This document shows positions 1 through 9,155 of a DNA stretch of 64,000 nucleotides, piece by piece. Numbering within the stretch: position 1 is the first letter of the stretch; every line of letters starts with the position of its first letter. The notes under the pieces are model-generated. The model was not told where the DNA came from, did not search any database, and saw nothing but the letters and a program-made list of their open reading frames with translations. Origin of the DNA: CAZQQU01 sp964595625. GTDB taxonomy: Bacteria > Bacteroidota > Bacteroidia > Flavobacteriales > Flavobacteriaceae. Location of the stretch: positions 1 through 64,000 of the forward strand of contig CAZQQU010000001.1 in assembly GCA_964595625.1 (NCBI GenBank), in the 5' to 3' direction. Both the position numbers and the translations under genes were made by a program.

Positions 1-111
1 GTCCCATTGATTTTATCGAAATGGTCTGCGACGATTTTTAGTATTTTAAAATACGGTTAAATAAATTGTATTGAATTGAGTTTCAATATATTTTTTTGCT
101 TATTTTCACGG
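1..111 (+). promoter_or_regulatory. Probable CRISPR leader, with window-edge sequence
   Basis: This AT-rich stretch lies immediately before the first CRISPR repeat. The repeat's 3' end (ATTGAAAT) resembles the 3' handle typical of type I-B/III repeats, which puts the leader on this side. The only two variant repeats lie in the distal third of the array, which agrees with the left end being the young end. Positions 66-86 carry TTGAATTGAG followed by TTTCAAT, echoing the repeat end. The first 41 bases stay open in one frame, ending IEMVCDDF-stop at 39-41. This could be the tail of an upstream gene (cas2 is the usual neighbour), but 12 codons are too few to identify it. Confidence 0.5.
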
Positions 112-3100
112 CTCTTAATCGCACCATATTGGAATTGAAATATCCATCCACCCATAACGATATTGTCGTACTTTTTCCTCTTAATCGCACCATATTGGAA
201 TTGAAATTTCTTATCGGTAGCCTTGCTGAGCAATTCCTGATTCCTCTTAATCGCACCATATTGGAATTGAAATTTAACTTTACGAATTGCAACACGCAAT
301 TCCTCATTCTCTTAATCGCACCATATTGGAATTGAAATCGGTGTAGAGGGTCAGATTATTACCGTCAAAGGTATCTCTTAATCGCACCATATTGGAATTG
401 AAATTTTAAAAAAATTGCTCCTTGAAATTTTCTTGTAGTCCCTCTTAATCGCACCATATTGGAATTGAAATGATACAATTAAAATGTCAACTATTATTTC
501 CTCTCCGTCTCTTAATCGCACCATATTGGAATTGAAATGCCTAAAATGGAATTATCCACCGAGCAAATAACCGCTCTTAATCGCACCATATTGGAATTGA
601 AATTTACAATTCTGCTGCATATAGATATTTTCCATATCACTCTTAATCGCACCATATTGGAATTGAAATCGTGGTTAATACAGGCTCACTTCAACCGGGT
701 ATTCTCTTAATCGCACCATATTGGAATTGAAATTGCTGTCAGTGACACACCCAAAGAACTGGAATTACTCTTAATCGCACCATATTGGAATTGAAATGGT
801 ATATCAAGTTCTGTAAGCAACTGAGTATTGTCTCTTAATCGCACCATATTGGAATTGAAATAGGGAAAAACCAAGAATATCGGTCTGCATGCCATCTCTT
901 AATCGCACCATATTGGAATTGAAATTTATTTCCATTCAATCCTTCCAGGAATAGGATCATCTCTTAATCGCACCATATTGGAATTGAAATGAACCGGTGC
1001 CATTACACCCAAGGAAGCATTAGCTCTCTTAATCGCACCATATTGGAATTGAAATTTAACAACGATTGTCTTTACACCGAATGCACAGTACTCTTAATCG
1101 CACCATATTGGAATTGAAATAACTAAAGAATGGTTTAGTTAAACCTGTTCACAAGTCTCTTAATCGCACCATATTGGAATTGAAATATCCAATCACGTAC
1201 CAGTACACCATCTTCAAATCTCTCTCTTAATCGCACCATATTGGAATTGAAATACGTTCACTTTATTTTCTGTCTTATCTGCCAACCCATCTCTTAATCG
1301 CACCATATTGGAATTGAAATTGATAATTAAAAAGTTTAAAGGTTAATAATATTTTTCTCTTAATCGCACCATATTGGAATTGAAATTTACTTAAAACAAT
1401 AGCTATTTTATTTTCTACATTCTCTTAATCGCACCATATTGGAATTGAAATAATGAAGTCCAAGCCATTTCACAATCTGCCAAAGTATCTCTTAATCGCA
1501 CCATATTGGAATTGAAATAACCAACCATATATTTTCAATCGTTCACCAAACTCCTCTTAATCGCACCATATTGGAATTGAAATGGAGTCTCACTGGTGGC
1601 ATAATGAGGGAAGTATCGCCTCTTAATCGCACCATATTGGAATTGAAATTTGCATTTGGGCCAGAAGAATATTTATCTGCTCAATCTCTTAATCGCACCA
1701 TATTGGAATTGAAATTTACGAAGGAACCTTCAGCAAGAACCCCAGCGCCATCTCTTAATCGCACCATATTGGAATTGAAATTGATTTGACCTTCATAGGT
1801 GCCAGTTACTTCTGTCTCTTAATCGCACCATATTGGAATTGAAATAGAATTTACCTAATTCCAAAGTACTTTGCACCAAACTCTTAATCGCACCATATTG
1901 GAATTGAAATATTACAGGTACGGGCGAAAATGGCGCTGTGGTTGCTCTTAATCGCACCATATTGGAATTGAAATCTACATCCTCATCACCGTAAGCACTA
2001 CGTGCGTTAACTCTTAATCGCACCATATTGGAATTGAAATAGCGATAACTACATACGAGAAAACAAAAAATATGAACTCTTAATCGCACCATATTGGAAT
2101 TGAAATGGTAGAAAACGTAAAAAATATACAAGTAGATTTTGTCTCTTAATCGCACCATATTGGAATTGAAATGTAATTAAGATAAATGAGGACGAAAGAA
2201 CACCCCTCTCTTAATCGCACCATATTGGAATTGAAATCTATTTGCTGCGATATATTAAGTTCCCTACATATTTCTCTTAATCGCACCATATTGGAATTGA
2301 AATAATACTGATTGGTGTTGACGGCTGTGAGGAAACACTCTCTTAATCGCACCATATTGGAATTGAAATGGCGAGTGCTTTCCTTTTAGCTTAGCCAAGA
2401 TTGCCCTCTTAATCGCACCATATTGGAATTGAAATCACGCTCACTCGGGACAAAGCAGAATGGTTTCCTAACTCTTAATCGCACCATATTGGAATTGAAA
2501 TAAATTTTGATGACATCTATCGGGGAAAATTTTCCATACTCTTAATCGCACCATATTGGAATTGAAATGTGTTAACGGAGTCGTTTATTGGCTCATCTTT
2601 TTTGCTCTTAATCGCACCATATTGGAATTGAAATTCGTTAATTGAAATATCAATAGTGATTCCTTTCTCTCTTAATCGCACCATATTGGAATTGAAATGA
2701 TTCTTCAATAGTTGAAGTAATCCCGATTGTTTTCTCTTAATCGCACCATATTGGAATTGAAATCGCATTTGGCGCTATCGGCATAAGGAAAAGCGTATTA
2801 CCTCTTAATCGCACCATATTGGAATTGAAATGCGATTTCAGCCGCTGTTAGGCTGGTTACTAAATCCGCTCTTAATCGCACCATATTGGAATTGAAATCC
2901 GATTCTTCATTTTTTGAATTAAACGAAATAACACCTCTTAATCGCACCATATTGGAATTGAAATGAGTTTTGAGATAGAGGTCTTTATCAAAGTTCTGGA
3001 CTCTTAATCGCACCATATTGGAATTGAAATAGACATTAATTTGGGCATCGGTAATAGCGGTACCGCACTCTTAATCGCACCATATTGGAATTGAAATTCA

Positions 3101-6100
3101 CTTACCTGAGTGATATACCCTTCAAACTCCACCCTCTTAATCGCACCATATTGGAATTGAAATTTCGATACGTTGCCTCTGCAACTAATTTCGTACTACT
3201 CTTAATCGCACCATATTGGAATTGAAATGCAAGTACGAGACGTTCTTTTTTAGCAAAATGGACTCTTAATCGCACCATATTGGAATTGAAATCCATTAGT
3301 TCTTGTTCTTAAGAAATCTTGATTAGACTCTTAATCGCACCATATTGGAATTGAAATGAAACAAATAATTACGATTTAGGTGATATTGGTAGCCTCTTAA
3401 TCGCACCATATTGGAATTGAAATGCATAGATAAAATCTATGTATTTGAGAATTCTTTGACTCTTAATCGCACCATATTGGAATTGAAATGCGACTTAGTT
3501 AACTATCTGGTTATCAACATAAATGCCTCTTAATCGCACCATATTGGAATTGAAATAAGTGTGCAGAAACGGTGCATACGTTTTGCAGTTGCTCTTAATC
3601 GCACCATATTGGAATTGAAATAAAAGAACTTGTATCGCAAGTTAGCTATACAAACACTCTTAATCGCACCATATTGGAATTGAAATTTTGTTACTGGATA
3701 TTTACATACCGCACGGCGCACTCTTAATCGCACCATATTGGAATTGAAATAGAGGGTGACGATTTCGATAATGCCTTTGCTGCTGGCTCTTAATCGCACC
3801 ATATTGGAATTGAAATCAGTACAACTGTGAGTGCACAAATCCGGTTGCCGTGCTCTTAATCGCACCATATTGGAATTGAAATTTTAGTTTTGTTTTTAAA
3901 ATGAATGGAAAAATATACTCTTAATCGCACCATATTGGAATTGAAATCAGTACAACTGTGAGTGTACAAATCCGGTTGCCGTCTCTTAATCGCACCATAT
4001 TGGAATTGAAATATAGCACTGTCAGCATAATCCTGTTCCTTATCCGCTCTTAATCGCACCATATTGGAATTGAAATCTTACTAAAGCAAATTCTGCTAAA
4101 TTTAAATTAACCTCTTAATCGCACCATATTGGAATTGAAATTCCATTATGTTTTTCTTTTACTAATTTACCACCAGCTCTTAATCGCACCATATTGGAAT
4201 TGAAATAAACTCTTGGACATCGAAGTCCCAAACGCTTTAGCTCTTAATCGCACCATATTGGAATTGAAATTTTTTAAGTTTATTTCGAGCCAAGCCGTGA
4301 CCCTCTCTTAATCGCACCATATTGGAATTGAAATTTGCGACGACCTTGCGCATCCAGTATCTGCGGATCCTCTTAATCGCACCATATTGGAATTGAAATA
4401 AGGATCCCACGCAACGGATCCTACAAAGGTGCCTACCTCTTAATCGCACCATATTGGAATTGAAATCAAGTTAGTTTTTAACATTTTTTTAACGTGTTTT
4501 TTCTCTTAATCGCACCATATTGGAATTGAAATTCGTTAATTGAAATATCAATAGTGATTCCTTTCTCGCTCTTAATCGCACCATATTGGAATTGAAATAT
4601 CATTTAACGAGTTACCAAAAAGAGGATAGTAAACTCTTAATTGCACCATATTGGAATTGAAATGGGAACTCTACACAAAATTCTTCTGTTATTTCGACCT
4701 CTTAATCGCACCATATTGGAATTGAAATCTTCCAAAGAAAAAGGCGCCCTCTACTGCTACTCCTCTTAATCGCACCATATTGGAATTGAAATGGGAAAAT
4801 GTTAAAGGAACATTCTCCTCAAACGACTCTTAATCGCACCATATTGGAATTGAAATATATAATCAGACTCCACGACATAGAATCTAATAGCTCTTAATCG
4901 CACCATATTGGAATTGAAATTCAGCTTTTGTAATTCTATTGTTCATTTGTAGTATACTCTTAATCGCACCATATTGGAATTGAAATATAGTGCTGTATGA
5001 GTTCTGTCCAATCTTCACTATCTCTTAATCGCACCATATTGGAATTGAAATTGGTACTTCCTTTGTGTTACTCTTGTATTATTGATACTCTTAATCGCAC
5101 CATATTGGAATTGAAATTTTTTTAAAAGTTTTCGATTACTATTTTACTATCAACTCTTAATCGCACCATATTGGAATTGAAATATTGCATTACCCACACA
5201 CACTGAAATAACCCACAGCTCTTAATCGCACCATATTGGAATTGAAATAAGACGGAACCGTGTGGACGGCCTTAGCCGGCGCAACCTCTTAATCGCACCA
5301 TATTGGAATTGAAATTTGATTTCTTTGGCGGATAACTCTCTTTGGAGCCATCTCTTAATCGCACCATATTGGAATTGAAATGTCGCACAAATTCAAAGAA
5401 TAGTTTGCTTCGTGGGTCCTCTTAATCGCACCATATTGGAATTGAAATCCGAAACCGATATTATCTTTTATGATAAACTGCCTTCTCTTAATCGCACCAT
5501 ATTGGAATTGAAATGGATTTAGCCTTGCCGTTTCTTATTTCAGGAACGCTCTCTTAATCGCACCATATTGGAATTGAAATACGAGTGCAATAATATTTCC
5601 TTTGAAACATACCATCTCTTAATCGCACCATATTGGAATTGAAATATCTTTTCTTTTATGTTTTCAATCCGCTCACCAGACACTCTTAATCGCACCATAT
5701 TGGAATTGAAATTGCGAAGTTAGGTATCTTTGATTCTCCAACTGTAATTCTCTTAATCGCACCATATTGGAATTGAAATAGAAAAGCTCGAAGAAGCAAT
5801 GAAGGGGGAGAAATACTCTTAATCGCACCATATTGGAATTGAAATGTCGCACAAATTCAAAGAATAGTTTGCTTCGTGGGTCCTCTTAATCGCACCATAT
5901 TGGAATTGAAATTCCACTTGTGAGCAAGATTTGTCAGTTCCTCTCTCTCTTAATCGCACCATATTGGAATTGAAATATCAATATCCTTAACTAAAAGGGT
6001 TATATCAGATTTGCTCTTAATCGCACCAAATTGGAATTGAAATTTTTTTATATATTTTGGTTAAACAATTATTTTTTCTCTTAATCGCACCATATTGGAA

Positions 6101-6307
6101 TTGAAATGTGCAGATGGTGTAAGTTATCCCGATACTGATAACTCTCTTAATCGCACCATATTGGAATTGAAATTTTTTCTTTTTTTAAGTAAACATCATT
6201 CTCATTTAAAGCTCTTAATCGCACCATATTGGAATTGAAATCCGGAGTTGACTTTCTTGACCCTTATGATGAAAAAGCTCTTAATCGCACCATATTGGAA
6301 TTGAAAT
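112..6307 (+). CRISPR. CRISPR array, 95 repeats and 94 spacers
   Basis: Repeats are 30 bp, start CTCTTAATCG, continue CACCATATT and end GGAATTGAAAT. They recur every 64-68 bp, with spacers of 34-38 bp. I located each copy by hand: the first is 112-141 and the last 6278-6307. All copies appear identical except two. The one at 4634 has T for C at repeat position 9, and the one at 6014 has A for T at position 16. Uniform repeats over 6.2 kb imply an array that is or was recently active. Repeat length and the 3' ATTGAAAY end fit subtype I-B (or a III array sharing it); this is inference because no cas gene is present. Spacer 81 (5382-5418) equals spacer 88 (5846-5882). Spacers 39/68 and 57/59 are near-duplicates. 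The trailer end abuts phage coding sequence. Confidence 0.99.
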
Positions 6308-6477
6308 TCTGCTTCTTCTCGCTTAGGCCACGGCTGAAACGAAGCGTCTGTAAAGCCTTGATTCGGAAAGCTATCATCAAACCACTGCAGACAATAAACC
6401 TTGGCATACCTTCGCAGGTCTTTTTTTATACCTTCTCCAATGGCAGGAAAATCGGGTATTTTGGGGCTGTTAGACAT
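6308..6477 (-). pseudogene. Truncated phage virion morphogenesis protein (Mu gpG-like), N-terminal 56 codons
   Basis: Reading leftwards from ATG at 6477, the protein starts MSNSPKIPDFPAIGEG and continues with a stretch ending in GFTDASFQPWPKREE. It then runs straight into the last CRISPR repeat. The pattern of an Ile-rich start, a Cys-Leu-x-Trp-Phe segment and a 'W-x-K/P-R' motif near residue 50 resembles the small virion-morphogenesis proteins (gpG/tail completion type) that follow the MuF gene in Bacteroidota prophages. Those proteins are usually well over 100 residues, so more than half is missing. The frame stays open into the array only because the repeats happen to be translatable. Family assignment is from memory of the motif pattern and is moderate. 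Confidence 0.55.
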
Positions 6478-6496
6478 TTTTTAAATGGTTTTTAAA

Positions 6497-6523
6497 TTGT
6501 ATTTAAAAAGTTTTGTATATTTG
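6497..6523 (+). promoter_or_regulatory. Candidate Bacteroidota promoter for a small RNA
   Basis: TTG at 6497-6499 and TATATTTG at 6516-6523 match the -33 and -7 elements with a 16-bp spacer, slightly shorter than usual. Transcription would start near 6529 and run rightwards, opposite to the two phage genes. No rightward gene follows closely; a strong hairpin ends about 60 bp downstream. Confidence 0.4.
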
Positions 6524-6528
6524 TAATC

Positions 6529-6590
6529 GAAGAGCGGAGCAATCCAATCTTCCTCTTAAAAGCCGATTCATTTTGAGTCGGCTTTTAAAT
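6529..6590 (+). ncRNA. Candidate two-hairpin small RNA within the prophage remnant
   Basis: Just after a -7 box, positions 6529-6552 can fold as GAAGA-gc-GGA, a GCAA tetraloop, then TCC-aa-TCTTC. A few bases later comes a 13-bp hairpin (6558-6586) followed by an AT-rich tail, as in an intrinsic terminator. The whole unit is about 60 nt and antisense to the phage operon. No known RNA family is recognised. It could also be just a phage gene terminator plus a fortuitous promoter match. Confidence 0.35.
6558..6586. terminator. Strong hairpin, bidirectional terminator
   Basis: AAAAGCCGATTCA pairs with TGAGTCGGCTTTT across a TTT loop, giving 13 bp with one G-T wobble and A/T runs on both sides. 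Its left arm overlaps the intergenic region and its right arm contains the last codons of the leftward MuF remnant, whose stop is at 6568-6570. It can therefore terminate the leftward transcript as well as the rightward candidate small RNA. Confidence 0.7.
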
Positions 6591-7389
6591 TTTCTAATTT
6601 TTCCAACAACTTGTCTTGTAAAATTTCTTCGCGAGTTACTTTAATAGCTTTGGTTTCATATATTAAATAAACATCTTCTACCCATTTTCCTCGGGTTTCT
6701 GTTATTTTTCCTCGTAATGCTTGATTTACTTTAGTAATATCAAGATTTTTAAAACTATGTGTAAAATCAAAAACAATAGATTTGCAACCTTGATTTTTAG
6801 CTGAATCAATAGCACTTTTTATTCCGTTGTAATTATTTTCTTTGAAGTTCCACTTTAAGTCAGATAATTTGCCATTAATCAGATATTCGGCATTTGAGGG
6901 GATATTACTTCCTTTTGGTCTAATAACGTCAATATGTGGTCTAATAAAAACATTTATCTTCACCTCTTCTGTTAATATAATTGCGACATCAAGATTTTTA
7001 TCATAATCAACAGGGTCTTTAAAAATATTAACCATCACCTTATTACCATTTTTAGCTTTATATGCAAGCTCATAAGGTGCATTTAGCTTCATCAGCTCCA
7101 TATTCCGCTTTGCATTCTCATCGCTGTTCAGCAGTTTAAAGAAATTGCCTTTTTGGGTAAATATTTCTTGGTCTAATGCAACATTGCCTACAAAGTTGGG
7201 TGTGGGCATATCCTTAGGTACTTCGCCTTTGGGGTCGGCAGCTGTGGCGACAACATCACAGCGGCACCGCCAATCTAATGGCGGGTAGTATTGTTTCCAA
7301 AACACATCGTCAATGGGCTTGATAATGCCGTGTAGCTGTCGGTGTTTTTCTCGCACCCGGTCATCGCCAATCGTCGTTTCTAGAAAAAC
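6568..7389 (-). pseudogene. 5'-truncated MuF-type phage head protein with C-terminal CdiA-like nuclease domain
   Basis: The open frame begins after a stop at 7390-7392 with ETTIGDDRVREKHRQLHG and then reads PPLDWRCRC. This is the C-terminal signature of the MuF (phage Mu protein F/SPP1 gp7) head-morphogenesis domain. Everything before it (several hundred residues in intact phage proteins) is missing, as is a portal gene. The first in-frame start is GTG at 7356. The last about 130 residues contain NAEYLINGKLSDLK, followed by a helix (AIDSAKNQG) and strands. This matches the pattern of the CdiA C-terminal tRNA-nuclease fold (BECR group), which is a known tail on MuF polymorphic toxins. The toxin part looks intact and no immunity gene is apparent. 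Whether it is expressed is unknown. Toxin family assignment is inferred from pattern only. Confidence 0.65.
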
Positions 7390-7535
7390 TCAGAAATTGC
7401 TACTTCGCAATACAGCAATATGGGTGCAGGTGCTACATTATTATAAAATTTCTGTCGCCCACACCTCCAAATTTCTACCTTTCCTTTCCCAAAAACTTAC
7501 CGTATATTTACCCCACAAACAAACAACATTTGTAC

Positions 7536-8288
7536 ATGGAACCTTACGTAAAATATGAAGTAAAAAATGGCATAGGCTTCATCGAATTTTTCCATCCCGC
7601 ACAAAACAGTTTGCCGGCTGCAATTCTTAACCAATTGGCCCAAAACATTACCCAAGCCGGTTTGGACAGTCAGATTAAAGTAATCGTTCTACAAAGTGGG
7701 GGAGACCGTACTTTTTGTGCCGGAGCTAGTTTTAATGAGTTAATTGCTATTAACGATAGCACCAGTGGGGAATTGTTTTTTAGTGGTTTTGCCCGGGTCA
7801 TCAATGCCATGCGTACCTGTCCCAAATTGATCATCGGTCGGGTACAGGGTAAAGCAGTTGGTGGTGGTGTAGGCTTGGCAGCTGCGGTTGATTATTGTAT
7901 GGCAACCCAATATGCCGCAGTCAAGCTCAGCGAACTCCATGTGGGAATCGGTCCGTTTGTGGTAGGTCCTGCGGTGGAACGTAAACTCGGACTCAGTGGT
8001 TTTTCGCAAATAGCCATAGACGCCAATACTTTTTATGATGCCCAATGGGCACTAAATAAAGGACTCTATACCCAGGTCTTTGACTCACTCGAAGCCTTGG
8101 ATGAGGCGGTGTGGGCTTTCGCCGAAAATTTGTCGCAGTACCACCCGGAAGCCATGAAAGAAATCAAACAAATGTGCTGGCAAGGTACCGAAGACTGGGA
8201 TACACTCTTGATGGAACGCGCCAAAATTAGTGGTCGTTTGGTGTTGAGTGAATTTACTAAAAATACTTTGGAGAAATATAAGTCCTAA
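7536..8288 (+). CDS. Enoyl-CoA hydratase/isomerase family protein (candidate PaaF)
   Basis: Crotonase-fold protein of 250 residues acting on acyl-CoAs in the cytoplasm. The oxyanion-hole segments are visible as TFCAGASF (residues 59-66) and VGGGVGLA (108-115). SELHVGIGP supplies one catalytic-type glutamate at residue 133. The second glutamate position of classical hydratases is replaced by the FVVGPA stretch, so substrate and reaction are not certain. ATG at 7536 is preferred over an in-frame TTG two codons upstream. A TATATTTA box at 7503-7510 could be its -7 element. Its neighbour is a PaaY-like gene, and the only other crotonase in the window looks like PaaG. I therefore infer it supplies the dehydroadipyl-CoA hydratase step of phenylacetate degradation. 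Confidence 0.8.
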   Translation: MEPYVKYEVKNGIGFIEFFHPAQNSLPAAILNQLAQNITQAGLDSQIKVIVLQSGGDRTFCAGASFNELIAINDSTSGELFFSGFARVINAMRTCPKLIIGRVQGKAVGGGVGLAAAVDYCMATQYAAVKLSELHVGIGPFVVGPAVERKLGLSGFSQIAIDANTFYDAQWALNKGLYTQVFDSLEALDEAVWAFAENLSQYHPEAMKEIKQMCWQGTEDWDTLLMERAKISGRLVLSEFTKNTLEKYKS

Positions 8289-8333
8289 TCCCTCTTACAG
8301 TCTCGGTAACTTTTCCTGGCAAACTGTTTGGGG

Positions 8334-8349
8334 CGCTTTCGCGAAAGCG
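8334..8349. repeat. 16-bp palindrome CGCTTTCGCGAAAGCG
   Basis: This perfect palindrome sits in the gap between the hydratase and PaaY-like genes. Its core, TTTCGCGAAAGCG, recurs in two other intergenic gaps, at 18537-18549 and 39906-39918. It may be a small dispersed palindromic repeat or a binding site. Confidence 0.6.
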
Positions 8350-8402
8350 GAATTCATTTTTAAATATGTTAAAATAGTTAATTATTATACCTGTATATAC
8401 CT

Positions 8403-9005
8403 ATGATTTATTCGTTTCAAGGACATATTCCCGTGATTCATCCCAGTAGTTTTGTACATCCTTTGGCGGCGGTAACCGGCAATGTGATTATTGGAGAAAA
8501 TTGCTATATCGGTCCCGGTGCCGCCATTCGTGGAGATTGGGGCGAAATTATACTGGAGGATGGGGTAAATGTACAAGAAAATTGTACCCTACATATGTTT
8601 CCGGGTAAGTCGATGACCTTACACAGCAGCGCCCATATAGGCCACGGAGCCATTATACACGGAGCCACTATCGGTCACAACGTGATGATTGGGATGAATG
8701 CGGTGATTATGGACGATGCGCATATCGGGGACGAAAGTATAGTGGGGGCTCTGACTTTTGTTAAAGCTGGGATGAGTATTCCTCCGCGTAGTTTGGTGGT
8801 GGGCAATCCCGCTACTATTGTAAAATCGGTGAGCGACGATATGCTGGCCTGGAAAACTGCCGGAACCAAGTTGTATCAACAATTGCCGGCAGATTGTTAT
8901 GAGAGCTTAAAAGAAGTAGAACCCTTACGGGAAATTCCTACAGACCGTCCTCCACAGGAGGATTTTTACAAAACCCTAGCCGAATACAGAAAAGAGCGTT
9001 CCTAA
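8403..9005 (+). CDS. paaY: PaaY-like hexapeptide-repeat protein (gamma-carbonic anhydrase/thioesterase family)
   Basis: Left-handed beta-helix protein of 200 residues. Imperfect hexapeptides (GNVIIGENCYIGPGAAIRGD, then AHIGHGAIIHG, ATIGHNVMIGMNAVI) run from about residue 25 to 140. Metal-type histidines lie in the HIGHGAIIHG and TIGHNV stretches. A charged helical tail follows. Length and layout match PaaY, a hotspot accessory of phenylacetate degradation that hydrolyses dead-end CoA thioesters. Homologous gamma-carbonic anhydrases cannot be excluded from sequence alone. The preceding crotonase gene and the paa genes further along support the Paa reading. Confidence 0.75.
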   Translation: MIYSFQGHIPVIHPSSFVHPLAAVTGNVIIGENCYIGPGAAIRGDWGEIILEDGVNVQENCTLHMFPGKSMTLHSSAHIGHGAIIHGATIGHNVMIGMNAVIMDDAHIGDESIVGALTFVKAGMSIPPRSLVVGNPATIVKSVSDDMLAWKTAGTKLYQQLPADCYESLKEVEPLREIPTDRPPQEDFYKTLAEYRKERS

Positions 9006-9116
9006 CCCAAAAAACGAATAAAATATATCCCCAATCTCATCCCCCGGCCCTCCGGGGTGTGATAAATTTGTAATATATTCGTGAGTGAAAAGAAAATAGT
9101 GGTAATTATTAAAAGC

Positions 9117-9139
9117 TACCTACCCAGTAGGTACTTTTG
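9117..9139 (+). promoter_or_regulatory. Candidate operator overlapping a -7 box upstream of the E2 gene
   Basis: TACCTACCCAGTAGGTA (9117-9133) is a perfect 7-bp inverted repeat around CCA. Its right end overlaps TACTTTTG (9132-9139), a good Bacteroidota -7 box, 16 bp before the E2 start codon. I do not see a clear -33 TTG. Position and symmetry suggest a repressor site for the 2-oxoacid dehydrogenase genes. Confidence 0.4.
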
Positions 9140-9155
9140 AACCAATACAAAACGT

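Noticed and set aside
3424..3459. Spacer 51 contains CATAGAT-AAA-ATCTATG, an inverted repeat resembling a regulatory site
   Set aside because: It is a spacer, so the symmetry belongs to the invader's DNA and is not a site of this locus.
57..6300. Many open frames across the array with recurring peptides such as FNSNMVRLR, FQFQYGAIK and LNRTILELK
   Set aside because: They are translations of the CRISPR repeat in its open frames; the parts between are spacers. They are not protein genes.
6202..6495. Open frames joining the array to flanking sequence on both strands
   Set aside because: On the minus strand only the part before the last repeat is phage-derived; the plus-strand frame is a shadow of it.
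112..7389. Self-targeting of the adjacent prophage remnant by array spacers
   Set aside because: No spacer that I compared by eye matches 6308-7389; a proper alignment search would be needed to exclude it.
7393..7445. Possible continuation of the MuF gene upstream of the stop at 7390-7392
   Set aside because: The peptide CSTCTHIAVLRSSNF before the stop does not resemble MuF sequences and soon meets another stop, so I place the breakpoint near 7389.
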